A stretch of 64,000 nucleotides of DNA from Charina bottae (lineage: Eukaryota > Chordata > Lepidosauria > Squamata > Charinaidae): contig JALMGJ010000002.1 of the NCBI GenBank assembly GCA_023362775.1, positions 69,231,414 to 69,295,413 of the forward strand. The letters are read 5' to 3'. Under the pieces are notes generated by a model. That model had not been told where the DNA came from. It worked only from the letters and a program-made list of their open reading frames with translations, and made no database searches. The number at the start of each line of letters is the position of its first letter. Position 1 is the first letter of the stretch. Both the position numbers and the translations under genes were made by a program. Of the stretch, positions 23,870-34,985 are shown one piece after another.

Positions 23870-24127
23870 TAATTTTTTTTTATTTTTTTTTTACTTATTT
23901 TCTATCCCGTCTTTATTATTTTTATAAATAACTCAAGGCGGGGAACATACCTAATACTTCTTCCTCCTCCTCTTTTCCCCACAACAACAACCCTGTGAGG
24001 TGAGCTGGGCTCAGAGAGAGTGACTGGCCCAAAGTCACCCAGCCGGCTTTCATGCCTCAGGCGGGACTAGAACTCTCAGTCTCCTGGTTTCTAGCCTGTT
24101 GCCTTAACCACTAGACCAAACTGGCTA
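23870..24127 (-). mobile_element. MIR/CORE-like tRNA SINE
   Basis: The minus strand carries a tRNA-like head near 24127-24060 (on the plus strand: GGACTAGAACTCTC, then AACCACTAGACCA). The conserved core follows, AAAGTCACCCAG and GAGAGAGTGACTGGCCC at about 24020-24042, and then CACAACAACAACCCTGTGAGGTG. This order is that of MIR-type CORE-SINEs in amniotes. A related copy lies at 42160-42345. Both share a tail with the segment AATAACTCAAGGCG. Confidence 0.7.
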
Positions 24128-24279
24128 ATTTGAAGCCATTGCTAAAATAAACTTTTTCCCAGCTTAAGGTGTGCACCAATTGTAGTCCTTCCTGGATCAG
24201 AAAGCCTTACTCATATTCTTATCACTACACGGCAGTAAGATGCAATACACTTTACACGGATCGCCTTTTAAGATGACTC

Positions 24280-24770
24280 AGATGCAATAACCAGACTGCT
24301 AGCAGGTTGAACCTGCTCTTGCAGGATAACATCTATTTTACAGTTGCTGCACTGATTCCAAGCCCAGGTCAAGGTGACGACTATCACTGATAAAACCATA
24401 TGGCACCACACTGGATTTCATCATGGATCCTCTTACCCAACCTGTAAGAACATTGAGAGAAGGTTTCTTCAAGGTCCTGTCACTACAAGATGGAACAGGG
24501 TTGTAGACCAGAAGGCAGGCCTTCTCTGTGCTGCCTTGACACTGCGGACCATGCTGCCCCCCCCCACAAGATATAAGGCTGGAACCTTCACTCTTAGCAT
24601 TCCAGAAATATATGAAAACACTCCTTTTTAAGCAGACATTTTATATGAGATGATGTAATGATATGTTGATTTAAAAGGGTTGAGTTTACATTTATAGATA
24701 TTATATAGATCTAATCAAAGTTGATTGATTGAAGTAGCATAAAAATTGTACATACAATAAATAAACAAGC
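24280..24770 (+). mobile_element. Old L2-like LINE 3' end
   Basis: The plus strand has a diverged end of an L2-like ORF: a segment resembling the usual ARWNRV...GLLCAALTLRTMLPP block (about 24488-24565), then a frame-broken C-terminus and an (AATA) tail near 24757-24770. Stops and frameshifts are frequent, so this is much older than the 11.4-kb copy. Confidence 0.55.
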
Positions 24771-26159
24771 GTTTAGCATCCCTTTTAATGAAAATATATG
24801 GGACATTATAAGGCCATGAATCCTTTTGTTATCTTATGTTTACAGAGGAAAAACTTAAATACTAGAAGATGTTAGCAGTGAATTCCTATTATGGAATAGA
24901 GAAATGTATATACTGGCACACGGAGGTCCTATTCTATTTGCATCAGATGAAACTGTTATATTTAGATGAAAGTTCCAAAGCAACTTCCAACCTTAGCATG
25001 TTTTATTTCTCCTAGCACTCGTTCGTGCTCTACTACAGGCAAATATTCTTATTGCCAAGGTAACTGGATCAGCTCAGTTATGTCATTTTTCATTATTTGT
25101 TAAAGAAATAAAAATGGCATTTTCTGCTGAGCTATTGGTGGTCCTGGAAACACATTAAAGGCAAGTTGCTGCCTCAAATAAACAGCCATATGGACAGGCC
25201 ATTGGTATACTTAGTTCATCCTGGTATATCAGTTCTTCAAACAGTCAATCATCTGAAGTGCTTTTGAAAAGCCCACAAATCCCTAGATTGATGAACAGTT
25301 GGAAAGCTAAGCATGAAGCTCCAATGTCCTCCAGTAGCTCCATTGTAGCAGACCATAGTCTGCTTTCCTGCAGAGTTATTTATATTAACAATCCAGCCTT
25401 TGCCACGAAGCATAGTAGTCAGAATAGTACAGAGTAGAGAATGGCAGCTTGGTATCTGCCTGATCCTAGAAGGTGTCTGTTCTGGCAATAAAAAGCAAAA
25501 ATAAAAATCACTGAATTTTCACAAGATTTTGGACGTCTCATATGATTTGGGGAGAGAAATCAAGAAATTCTCATTTTCTGTTCATCACTATAGCAAAGCT
25601 TTTGTTATCTCCCCTGACACTCCTCAATGATTAAATATAAAGCTCCTGATGGAGGAAACACCTTGCATAATACCTAGCTAGCTAAGTACTGGTACTGCAG
25701 TAAAAATATTGGGTAATGTAAAGAATGACTCTGCATTTTGAAATCTTACATTCCCCTTCCCTCCTACCCATTTTTAATGCTATGCTTCTGTTTGCTTTAA
25801 TAACCACAATTCCCCAAATTAGATGGAATCATGGGCTTCTGGGGATGGCAGGGGGAGGGAAGGTAAGTCACAAAACATGTGTCACATCATGACATCATTA
25901 TGCAAACTCCACCCCATATGTACTTGTGTGTGACATCACAACACAAGTATGAGAGGACAGAACTTGTGTCTTGACCTCACCATGTATATTTCATCATTTT
26001 GGCATCATTGTGGTTATGTATGGGTGCCTATGGATGGAATAACAAATTGTGGTTGGTTCAGAATGAAGTGGAAGCTTTGAACCACCCCCTGATACATATG
26101 AGGGAAAGAGGAGGACATAATACTGAAGCTTTAGCATTTTAACAGTGTGTAATCAAGCA
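24771..26159. other. No gene or named repeat
   Basis: 1.4 kb of unassigned AT-rich sequence. The minus-strand frame at 25249-25488 has no recognisable domain. Confidence 0.5.
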
Positions 26160-26483
26160 TGGTAAAGGTAAAGGTTCTCACTGTGTCCGACTCTAGGGAC
26201 CGGTGCTCATCTCCGTTTGTTAGCCGAAGAGCCAGCGTTGTCCTAAGACGCTTCCACGTTCATGTGGACGGCATGACGCATGCGGAATGCTGTTACCTAC
26301 CCAACGAAGTGGTACCTATTCATCTACTTGCATTTGCATGCTTTCAAATTGCTAGGTTGGCAAGAGCTGGGGCGAGTGCAGGAGCTCACTCCATCACACG
26401 GGGCTAGGGATTCGAACCTCTGAACTTGCGATCTTCCGATCGACAAGCCTGGCGTCTTACCCGCTGAGCCACCATGCCCCTTA
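26160..26483 (-). mobile_element. tRNA-derived SINE (Sauria-SINE type)
   Basis: A nearly complete minus-strand copy. The GGTAAAGGTAAAGG tail is at about 26160-26175, the body has GTGTCCGACTCTAGGGACC, and the tRNA head has a perfect B box (GGATTCGAACC on the plus strand, about 26408-26418). The stretch between the tail and the Bov-B-like motif is shorter than in the 4.75-kb copy, so part of the CGCACA segment has been lost. No clear target duplication. Confidence 0.88.
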
Positions 26484-27707
26484 AAGGTACTGGGTAAAGG
26501 TCCCCAAATTGAAATGTAATCCTTAAAACTAAAACAATAACAATTTTAAAAAAAATATTAACTAAATATTTTTAAAAAATCAAAAGAAAAAGTTAAAAAA
26601 TATACAAAATTATAGGAGGAAAAAGCTGAAAAAAAGAAAGAAAAACCTACAAAATACATATTTACAGACAGGAATATATAATCAATTCTGCAAACCACTG
26701 AATACTTGGAGCCGTATGTTTGTGTTTCTGATACTGAATAATAAGTCTTTTGATTGTAAGTTGATTTTCTTTGTCCAGAAGTCAACTCCCATGTGATTGA
26801 GATAGAATATAAACATCTGAGAATATTAAATCTCAAGGTTGAGTTAATGCATGTAATTGCTTCTTACTGAAATGGAACAATATATTTAAATAAAGTGTTA
26901 ATTTCACTGCATCTCCAACAACATAAATGCAATCAGGTCATTTCTAAAATATTACTTCTTGCTGAAAAGGATTAAATCTAAAAATCTATTGTTTTTTCTT
27001 AACCTCTCTCGTTTTTTACTAGTTAAGTAAAGAAAAGAAAAAGGAAAGGATACATACATACATACATACATGCACACAGACTTAAAGGATTTGGAGAAGA
27101 AATTTTAAAAAGCAAAAAGATATTAGAATGGCATTCTGGTAGCCCCCCTCTCTTTCTTTCTCCCGCTCACCGTTTTGTCCCCCAACCACTAATTGCTACT
27201 TGGATATTTGTTATACTTTATTTTGGACATTATTACTCATTTCTGTTTGGATCATTTAAATTGTTGTTGTTGTTGTTATTTAAAACAGTTTCTCTTTTTT
27301 TTCAAAAACCATATTCTAAGTATCTTAGCTTGTCTTGCTATGTGATATGTTGTATATAAGGGAACCATTCCTGCTTGAATTTGGTTAGACTTCTGCTGTG
27401 GGAGTATCCCATCAGTTTTTCCCTTACTGCATAGTTGTCAGTTTTAGACTCCTACTCCTCTATTGATGGCAATGTTTCTCTTTTCCAGACAATAACAATT
27501 GTTAAAGTTGTTAGCAGGGCATCCAAGGGGTGGGTCACCCCCTTTTTACGTGCATGCAACACATGTAAAAAAGGGACGGGACTTCAATTACACAATTGCA
27601 GTTTCCCTCTTGACTTTTCTGACACACTCTCACACCCTGTGGACAACCTTGGGTGTTAGTTTAAGTTTAAAGTTAAAATATCATTAAGCAGTAGAGCAAA
27701 ATATTAA
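26484..27707. other. AT-rich, possibly L1-derived
   Basis: About 1.2 kb of strongly A-rich (plus strand) sequence with a (CATA)n run at 27051-27072 and a (TTG)n run near 27263. The composition resembles the 3' UTRs of the L1 copies at 0.8 and 27.9 kb, but I could not align it to them, so I do not call an element. Confidence 0.35.
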
Positions 27708-27864
27708 TACAGGTAGTCCTCACTTAGTGACCATTCGTTTAGTGATGGTTCAGACTTACAACGGTGCTGAAAAAGCCAACTTACAACCAGTGCTCACACT
27801 TATGACTGTTGCAGAGTCCCCATGGTCACATGATCTCGATTTGGGCGCTTGGCAACTGGTTCAC
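27708..27864 (+). repeat. Interspersed repeat of the ACAGGTAGTCCTC type
   Basis: The sequence has ACAGGTAGTCCTCACTTAG, CCATTCGTTTAGTGATGG, TTACAACGG, CACTTATGACTGTTGCAG, GTCACATGATC and TTGGGCGCTTGGCAAC, in that order. This is the typical string of a very common squamate repeat that I recognise, although I cannot give its class. It is cut on the right by the A-rich end of an L1. Confidence 0.6.
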
Positions 27865-28445
27865 ATTTATTTATTTATTTATTTAATAAGAATTTTATTA
27901 AGTTTGAGACAAAGTTAAAAACTACAAAAAAGCAAAAAATTACAAAAAAACTAAAAAAACTAAAAAAGTGTGAAACACAAGAAAAAGAATTTTCAAAGAT
28001 TACATAAAGAGGTGACTTCCAACTTTCAACAAGAATATACAGCAATTTCCATAATCAATCCCTTAAAAGGTAAAGGTAAAGGTTCCCCCCGCACATTTGT
28101 GCAGTTATGTCCGACTCAAGGGGCCGGTTCTTATCTCCGTTTGTTAGCCCAAGAGCCAGCGTTGTCCGAAGACGCTTCCATGGTCATGTGGTCGCATGAC
28201 GCACGCGGAACGCTGTTACCTACCCACCGAAGAGGTACCTATTAATCTACTTGCATTTGCATGCTTTCGAATTGCTAGGTTGGCAAGAGCTGGAGCTAGT
28301 GCAGGAGCTCACTCCGCACGCAGGGCTAGGGATTTGAACCTCCAAACTTGCGATCTTCCAATCAACAAGCCTGGCGTCTTACCCGCTGAGCCACCAGGCC
28401 CCTAATCAATCCCTTACTCTATATCAAACCAAGATCACATTATTT
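27865..28445 (-). mobile_element. L1 LINE 3' UTR, interrupted by a SINE
   Basis: On the minus strand the AAGAATTTTATTAAG end at 27886-27902 matches the L1 3' end at 770-782 (GAATTTTATTGAA). It is followed upstream by the A-rich UTR with GGTGACTTCCAAC and CAGCAATTTCC segments. The copy continues beyond the SINE at 28417-28445 (CTCTATATCAAACCAAGATC). No coding part is present. Confidence 0.7.
28066..28402 (-). mobile_element. tRNA-derived SINE inserted in the L1 3' UTR
   Basis: A complete minus-strand copy. The AAAGGTAAAGG tail is at the left, the tRNA head at the right (GCTGAGCCACCAGGCCCC ending near 28402). A 14-bp direct repeat, TAATCAATCCCTTA, lies at 28052-28065 and 28403-28416. The first copy is in L1 sequence that continues after the second, so the SINE is younger than the L1. 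The B box is changed (GGATTTGAACC on the plus strand). Confidence 0.92.
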
Positions 28446-28466
28446 CTATTAATCATTCCATTAGCA

Positions 28467-28537
28467 CAGGGGTGTCCAACCTTTTGGCTTCCCTGGGCCA
28501 CACTGAGTGAAGAGGAATTGTCTTGGGCCGCACATAA
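28467..28537 (+). mobile_element. hAT (Charlie-like) element, 5' end only
   Basis: Starts with CAGGGGTGTCCAACCTTTTG, followed by GGCTTCCCTGGGCCACA and CTTGGGCCGCACATAAAAT. This terminal pattern is that of a known vertebrate hAT MITE family. After about 70 bp it dissolves into AT-rich satellite, and I found no matching 3' terminus, so only the end is preserved. Confidence 0.65.
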
Positions 28538-28616
28538 AATATATACTATATATATTAATATATAATATAAATATAACATTATATATATATGTATATGTAT
28601 ATGTATATTTATTATA
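28538..28616. repeat. TA-rich simple repeat, left block
   Basis: Imperfect TATA/AATATA runs. The block was split by the hAT insertion at 28625-28888 and continues at 28889. Confidence 0.85.
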
Positions 28617-28624
28617 TATTATAT

Positions 28625-28888
28625 CAGAGCTTTCCAAACTTTTCATGTTGGTGACACACTTTTTAGACACGCATCATTTCGTGACACACTCTTACAGCAG
28701 GGCACAAGGCAGGCACTAGGACCTGCACGGAATCCTGGCAGGGCAGGTTTGGAGGCAGCAAGGCACAAGGCAGGCACTAGGACCTGCACGGAATCCTGGC
28801 AGGGCTTGGATGCAGCAGCAGCCACAACACACCCAGACACTGCAGCCAACACACTAATGTGTCGCGACACACAGTTTGGAAAGCTCTG
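28625..28888 (+). mobile_element. hAT MITE, copy 1
   Basis: 264 bp bounded by terminal inverted repeats CAGAGCTTTCCAAAC and GTTTGGAAAGCTCTG. Flanking 8-bp direct repeats TATTATAT (28617-28624, 28889-28896) fit hAT target duplications. Inside are TTTTCATGTTGGTGACACAC, tandem-like GGCACAAGGCAGGCACTAGG units (two, about 55 bp apart) and CGCGACACACAG. There is no transposase, so this is a non-autonomous element. Copies 2-4 share ends and most of the inside. Confidence 0.92.
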
Positions 28889-29075
28889 TATTATATATAT
28901 AATATATAAATATATATTTATTATATATTATATTATATATATTATAAATATAAATATATATTTATTATATATTATGTTATATATATTATAAATATAAATA
29001 TATATTTATTATATTATTATGTATATATATAATATAATAAAATAGTATAACTTATAATATATAATATATAATATC
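28889..29075. repeat. TA-rich satellite, right block
   Basis: Tandem imperfect units of about 45-50 bp made of TATTATATATAT and AATATAAATATATATTTATT. The second and third units are nearly identical, so this is a small minisatellite in addition to simple TA repeats. Confidence 0.85.
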
Positions 29076-29412
29076 CCTCTTAAGAATATTTAAAAAAAGA
29101 AAATCAATGCGGGCACTGACTATCGCGGGGCAGGGGGCAAGGTCATGGCGCTTACACACGTGGTGCTTCCAAAGACCGGGAAGGCGTTGACAGGGCTCTG
29201 GGCAGGAACTGGCTGCAAGGCAAAGGCTGGACAGGGTTCCGGAGCAGATTCTGTGGCGGCGGCATGACATGGGGCACGAACGGTGGCAAGGCAAGAGCTG
29301 GGCTGGTGCCTGGAAGGGTTTCTGTGGTGGCAGCAGGGCTTTGCTCGGAGGAGGAGTCGGTGGCAGCGTCCCTTGGCTCGGGTCCAGGGTTACATGTGGC
29401 ACGGGGGTAGCT
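29076..29412. other. GC-rich unassigned segment
   Basis: A sharp change to GC-rich, Gly/Pro-coding-like sequence with several GGCAAGGC and GTGGCGGCGG motifs. A 116-codon minus-strand frame (29052-29402) is proline-rich but has no domain and runs into satellite at its end, so I do not call it a gene. The vocabulary (GGCAAGG, GGCAGGAAC) recalls the inside of the hAT MITEs, which may hint at a related longer element. Confidence 0.4.
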
Positions 29413-29418
29413 CTCTTA

Positions 29419-29922
29419 TAATAATTCTATGTTCTCCTGCTTTGGTCAGACCCACCTTGAGCCCTGCATCCAGTTCTGGGTACCACACTTTAAGGGGGTC
29501 TCAGAGGAATTTGGAGAGGGACAACAAAGATAAGTCCTATGAAGAGTGACTGAGATTGCTGGGTGATTTCCTCAAGGTTAACCTTGAGAAAAGACAACTG
29601 AAGGAGTTATGGGAGCACTATTCAAATGGCTGAAAGGAAGTCCCATGGAAGAAGGTCAAGACCTGCACTCTCATCCCAGAGTGCAGAATGGATTTAAGGA
29701 AGACAGATTTCAACTGAAGGCTAGAAAGTAACTTCCTAACAGTAAGAACATTTCAACAGCGGAACCAATTGCCAGAGAAGTAGAGCGGTCTCCTTCATTT
29801 GATATGTTCAAGCAGAGGCTAGACCGCCATCTGTCTGGGATGCTTTAATTTGGTTTCCTGCATTGAGCAGGCAGTTGGACTGGATGCCCTAGCTGGCCTA
29901 TTCCAACTCTATGATTCTATGA
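29419..29922 (+). mobile_element. CR1 LINE 3' end
   Basis: Diverged CR1 C-terminus: a segment equivalent to RPTLSPASSSGY (about 29449-29480), a KSYEE block near 29530-29545, then ACAGCGGAACCAATTGCC and AGGCTAGACCGCCATCTG. It ends with CCAACTCTATGATTCTATGA, the octamer-type CR1 terminus. The length and the absence of the RT palm show 5' truncation; frameshifts are frequent. Confidence 0.85.
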
Positions 29923-30299
29923 GTTCAGACTGCAATCAGGGTAGGAAGTGGGCCAAACCGATATCCGGTACTAGTGAAGTCTCAATTTCAGGGGCTCTTG
30001 ATATGCCACATTAACTGAGGGTATTATTTCTGTCTCGGTCACCCTCCTCCAGTATAATTGAGTAAAATTGATATTAAAACTAGGAAGGGAATAAGAAGGA
30101 AAAGCTATATTGCTTTTGTGTAAACTGAGAATGTGAAGAATCATTTTCCCAGTCAGATGAGTCTTCAGCTAAATGGGGAATTCTATGCTAAAGGAAAGGA
30201 CATGAACTAGGATAGGTAGACAGGTTAAACACTTACATCCAAACCTGATGTATCAAAAGGCCAATATAATGATCTATACAAGCAGACCAATCCCCATAA

Positions 30300-30388
30300 T
30301 CATTATTACGGTTTTTATTGTGAACTGCCCAGAGTCCTCTGTTCGAGGAGATGGGCGGTAATATAAATCTAAATCTAAATAAATAAAT
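30300..30388 (+). mobile_element. L2-like LINE tail
   Basis: Hairpin CTGCCCAGAGTCCTC / GAGGAGATGGGCGG followed by an ATAAATCTAAATAAATAAAT tail. About 90 bp with no coding part. Confidence 0.8.
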
Positions 30389-30404
30389 CTAAATAATCTG
30401 CTTA

Positions 30405-30463
30405 TTGCAGGGTTAAATGCTGCCCAGAGTTGCCTTGTGTGAGATGGGCAGCCATTTAAATGT

Positions 30464-30494
<31 letters not shown>

Positions 30495-30497
30495 TCA
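30405..30497 (+). mobile_element. L2-like LINE tail with (CAAT)n end
   Basis: A second, more diverged tail directly after the previous one: CTGCCCAGAGTTGCC / GAGATGGGCAGCC, then a perfect (CAAT)n run at 30467-30493. Two tails in tandem may be independent insertions into the same A-rich target. Confidence 0.65.
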
Positions 30498-30514
30498 TCA
30501 ATATAGGCTATAGC

Positions 30515-30892
30515 ACAATTGTCTCTTCCAAGTAGCACTTTCCTGACCCACATGTACATCCAGGAAAGGGATACTGAGGGTTCCATCCCCATCAGAAGTC
30601 AAGGGGGATATGGGCCCAGAGGCAACCCTTCTTTTTTATGGGCTCCATACTTTGGAACACCTTGCCCTGGAGCTTCACCTGACACCCTCCCTACTAGCCT
30701 TTTACAAGTTACTCAAGACTGTTGTTTGAATGGATGTTCAAGGGTTAGATTTGTTGGCGTTTGGCAGACTGGTCAGCCGTCTGCATTCTGAATGTACTGT
30801 TTCTGTTGATTCATCTGGGGTTTTTTATTTACTGTAAACTGCCAAGAGCTGAGCAGTATAAAATTACTTGTAGAAAACAAATAAATAACTCC
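30515..30892 (+). mobile_element. Old L2-like LINE 3' end
   Basis: Diverged C-terminal region (APYFGTPCPGA... corresponds to the LWN.LP.E block; LLQVTQDC to the following helix) in plus-strand frames at about 30640-30730. A UTR follows with the degraded hairpin (CTGCCAAGAGCTGAGCAG) at 30839-30857 and an AAATAAATAA tail near 30879. Its age is clearly greater than that of the two tails beside it. Confidence 0.6.
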
Positions 30893-31144
30893 ACCCTTAC
30901 CGCACAGCCAGACAGCCATGATAAAAAATGCTGGCATAAAATTTGCTGCCCCTATTGCTGAGCCCTACTCTGCCACAGTAAGGAGACCAGCACTTGATTC
31001 TGTTGTTACTGTTTTAATGGGGGACATCTTAAGGAAAGAGACTGGTGGAGTCTCCTGGTGTCATTTCTCCTCCCACCAAGCACTGTCTACCTGGTAAGAG
31101 AACAACCACTCAACCACTCTCTCTAACGTAGGATAGCAGTGATA

Positions 31145-31350
31145 AACCTGTGTCCAAAAATATCCTGGCTGACAGGTTGCAAACATGGAGGAGGGGCATG
31201 AATCGAAGTGGGATGAAGTGATTTATAATAAGCTAGTTCCATCTCTGACTATGCAGCAAGGGAGTCTACTTCTGTCCTTGTGACTCGCAGTATCCATATG
31301 TACAGTATCTCATGAAAGCCAAAGAGGCAGAATTGAGTAGGCAAAGTGGT
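31145..31350 (+). repeat. Second copy of the unassigned repeat seen at 1.9 kb
   Basis: AAACCTGTGTCCAAAAATA, CTGACAGGTTGCA, ACATGGAGGAGGGGC and GATGAAG in this order match 1922-1985 with about three quarters identity. Near 31335-31350, GAGTAGGCAAAGTGG is the reverse complement of 1719-1733. The family is unnamed by me. Confidence 0.4.
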
Positions 31351-32271
31351 GCACAGAAGGAACCACCCCAACCCCATCAACAACCACATCATCAATGAAG
31401 TGTGCTAGATCGTATCCATAGGAAGAAAAAAAAATGTTGTGAGAAGTGGGTAAACACTACTTTAAAACTGGAACAGCTAAAGATGACTTTAAGATGAGTC
31501 AACATTTGGCTGGGGGTGAGATGAAGGCAATAGCATGCAGACAAGGCATTTTAAGCATATTACTGGGCATGTTCTTGCTGCAATTACAGGACATAAAGAT
31601 GAGCCCTTATACTTTTTTTCCCCATTTTCTTCCAATCCTTTATGATTCCAACAATAAACAGCTTGCTTTATTAACCTTCAAATAAATTAAGCAGTGATTT
31701 TATTTAAACATGCATTTAATTATTTAAATAGTGATTTCATTTAAATAAATTGCATTACTAAACAAAAAAAGTTCTCTTTGGAAATCGTAGCTTAATTTGA
31801 ATGATGGCATTATATTGGAGAGACTGGCATAGAACTTTCATGGAGCCATCAGTTAGAACTGGGGCTACAATATTGAATCACAGTTTTCCCAGGTAAACAA
31901 TTTACTTTACTCTGGCTCAGCCTCCAACAAGTCATTGCTCACCAATGTGGTTAAATAAAATGTGCTTCTCATTACTACAGCAAAACAAAGAAAGAATTTG
32001 GCCATTTTAGATGAAGATCTTACATGTTAAGGAGGCTTTTGCAAAATAGCTAACTACCAGGATTGTTCAATATCCAACAAAATAGTGACCAATTAGCGGT
32101 TTTTCTCAGCCTCCAGTTAGAAATTATCAGGTTGCAAGACTTGAAAATATTTCTTATCAGGCTCCTCGGAGAGTAAGTGCCAGACATACAAAGTAGATGT
32201 CATCTCTGGTCTGAGACATAAAGAAGGACCTAATATTCAAACACAACTTGATCAGACATGAATTGGCAATC
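31351..32271. other. No gene or named repeat
   Basis: About 0.9 kb of AT-rich, unassigned sequence. Confidence 0.5.
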
Positions 32272-32279
32272 TTCTACAG

Positions 32280-32538
32280 CAGAGCTTTCCAAACTTTTCA
32301 TGTTGGTGACACACTTTTTAGACATGCATCATTTCGCGACACACTCTTACAGCAGGGCACAAGGCAGGCACTAGAACCTGTGCGGAATCACAGCAGGTTT
32401 GGAGGCAGCAAGGCACAAGGCAGGCACCAGGACCTGCACGGAATCCTGGCAGGGCTCAGAGGCAGCAGAAGCTGCGACACACTTAGACACTGCAGCTGAC
32501 ACACTAACGTGTCCCGACACACAGTTTGGAAAGCTCTG
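32280..32538 (+). mobile_element. hAT MITE, copy 2
   Basis: Same family and orientation as copy 1: ends CAGAGCTTTCCAAAC / GTTTGGAAAGCTCTG. Flanks are TTCTACAG (32272-32279) and TTCTATAG (32539-32546), an 8-bp target duplication with one later change. The inside is close to copy 1, including the repeated GGCACAAGGCAGGCAC unit. Confidence 0.92.
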
Positions 32539-32546
32539 TTCTATAG

Positions 32547-33044
32547 TAATCAGGATTGTTGTCCAAAGATTATAGTATACCAAAATTCTCTTTGTATGTT
32601 GTATGTACTGTATGCTATAATCATACATACATTACTTCTGTATAGGCTAATATATTATTTTCCCAGCCATTAGATATGTTCTTTCAAGCTTGAGCCTCCA
32701 ACTTTTATTTCTCTTTCAAATCAGGGAGAAGATTCATTTGGTTGTCGGCTCTGACATACAGTACCTTAATATGTGATGCTGCAGGAGGAAAGCCAAGTTA
32801 GTATATGGTAGCCAAACATTTCACACTAGTGTTTTATTAAAAGCTTTCATGAACTACAGCACCCTTCATCAAATGCATCTACAACTAGAATCTTCACTGG
32901 GGTACCTTTGCTAGTTGAATCCCAGCACCTGCTATGTTACTTTCTTTTAACACCGGAGATCTAGAAAGCCTTTTGTGTGGCAAACCCATCTTCTTCACTC
33001 TCTTGAACTTTATTGGGTGGCTGGTTGTGTCTCTGTGGCATCTC
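32547..33044. other. No gene or named repeat
   Basis: About 0.5 kb of unassigned sequence. Confidence 0.5.
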
Positions 33045-33260
33045 CACCTATATTTTATTTATTTTTATTTATCTATTCAATTGGTATGCCTGCCCATCTC
33101 CACCAGTGGCTCTGGGTGGCAAACAAACTTAAAATAAATAAAAACAATTCCCATCACAAATATACAAATTAAAAGACACAGCAGCTGAGGAAGATATCAC
33201 AATCAACAGTTGCCAGCACAGCCAGGAGATGGGACCCTCCACGTACTCAGGGCCCCAAGC
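33045..33260 (-). mobile_element. Diverged L2-like LINE 3' end
   Basis: The minus strand shows the tail (TTTATTTATTTTTATTTATC) and a degraded hairpin (CTGCCCATCTCCACC / GGCTCTGGGTGGC at about 33089-33120). A UTR-like stretch with AAATAAATAAAAACAATTCCC follows. More diverged than the tails at 1.3, 11.4 and 17.9 kb. Confidence 0.65.
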
Positions 33261-33316
33261 CTGGGCACAGATATTCTTATTTATGTGACTTGAGAACTTC
33301 AAGCATTCCTCTAAAC

Positions 33317-33591
33317 CAGGGGTGAGGAACCTTTTTTCTGCCAAGGGCCATTTTGATATTTATAACATCATTCGCGGACTAGGGGCAGGGTTTGCAGGCA
33401 GGAGCCAATCGCACGCACTGGTGGACGGGGTTTGCCAGCAGGAGCCAATCATGCAGAAGGGGGGGTGTTTGTCGGCGGGAGCTCCTAGATTTATTGAATT
33501 TCGAGTCCCGCCTGCGGTTGCCTTGGCAGGGCCAGACATAATGATTTCGCGGGCCTTATACAGCCCGCGGGCCGGACGTTCCCCACCCCTG
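33317..33591 (+). mobile_element. Second hAT MITE family
   Basis: 275 bp starting CAGGGGTGAGGAACCTTTTT and ending GTTCCCCACCCCTG, which form imperfect terminal inverted repeats. Perfect 8-bp flanks CTCTAAAC at 33309-33316 and 33592-33599 identify a hAT target duplication. The ATTCGCGGACTAGG and CAGCCCGCGGGCCGGACG segments are typical of a known amniote MITE. No transposase is present. Confidence 0.92.
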
Positions 33592-33599
33592 CTCTAAAC

Positions 33600-34985
33600 A
33601 AAACAAAAAATAATCAGAACTCTCCAAGAGTGCTTGTGGATGCTGATTTAGCATTCCAAAGAGATTCCTTGGTGGACCCAACTGGTGTCAGTCTCTTTTG
33701 ATCTCAGGGTGTAGGGAATAATGATAGTGAGTTCTGTAGATGATAGATTTCAGAGGAGTACTGGCAGCCCCCATAACTCTGAGTGCTAGAAAATCCTCTT
33801 GTTCACAAAGTGAGATGAACCCATCTGCTCCATCGTGCCTTGCCTTCTTTCCAAGCTAAGTTCTTCCCTGCAGAAGAGACTTGGTTTGAGATGCAGGCAA
33901 AATTGTGGCAGGAGGTCTTCTCAAGAGAAGTTCTTCAGTGTTGATTTTGCTTTGAATTCTCCTCCACCGTTAATTTGCATACATTATATATTTGTGCTTC
34001 TCATGTAGTACGTGAATAATGAATGCCTTTATCTAATTTTCAGCAAGGTGCACTGTGTTCTCTTTGATATTACATGGGAAAAAGTGATACATAACCTCCC
34101 CCTTCAGACATAAGCCTCTTCTTTACAGCGATTTGCTTGGTACTTTCCTCACTTCTCTGTGGCATTAGAGTCTCTTCTTTGAATCCAGTCATTTCTGAAT
34201 ACCCAGGACATACAGTACACATATCACAGAAGGGGCCATTTTTTATTTCCTGTTGCAGCAAAACTCCTCACCATCACTTCATCCCCACCCAGCAAGAGCA
34301 ATCACACGGAGTTGCTTAATAGAAAGGGCAACACTGACGTAGCCTCAGTAAAGTTGATACTTTAAAACGGACATCTGTATCACCAAAATGGACATCTGTA
34401 CCACACACAGATGCCAAGAAAAATTTTATGGTTTTTCATAACTTCAATCTAACCCACTACATTCCTTCCCCTGTTCCTGTTCCTGCTCCTCTTTTAGCCC
34501 AGATCAGTATAGTCCAGACAAAACTTGGCCTGAGTGGTCTAAACTGACTCATCTTTGTTCAGAATTGCTCAATTATTTCAGGAGGGCATCCTATAGCCAA
34601 TTGGCCATGTAGGATATCGCTATCTCTCTCTTTTTTTTCAGCTCTCCATTTTGGCAGCAAAATTCTGTGCTTTTTTAATTAAAGAGATACATATCAGGGC
34701 TTAACATCCATCCAAACTCCCAAAAACAGATTGAAAATGTTGCCGCAACTTCCTCTGCCGGTATAACTATGTCGGCACCATATCTCCTGCAGTCTTTGGA
34801 AGCCATTTAGCTTCAAATGCTCTGGCCACAAAAAAGTTTGCCTGCCTCTGTAATACTCTTCAGAGCTAATAATGAATCTGGAACACTCAGCTGGAAATGT
34901 TATTTGCATGACATTTAAGTTTGAGAAACCTGCATTACTGCCTGCTTCAAGAAGATCCTACTCATCCAGTGCACATGCTCCAAGT
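33600..34985. other. No gene or named repeat
   Basis: 1.4 kb of unassigned sequence; no frame shows a domain. Confidence 0.5.

Noticed and set aside
29052..29402. Proline-rich 116-codon frame on the minus strand
   Set aside because: It extends into TA satellite and has no recognisable domain. GC-rich composition explains the open frame.
30467..30496. CRISPR-like or tandem regulatory array at CAAT repeats
   Set aside because: Simple tetranucleotide tail of an L2-like fragment, with no spacers.
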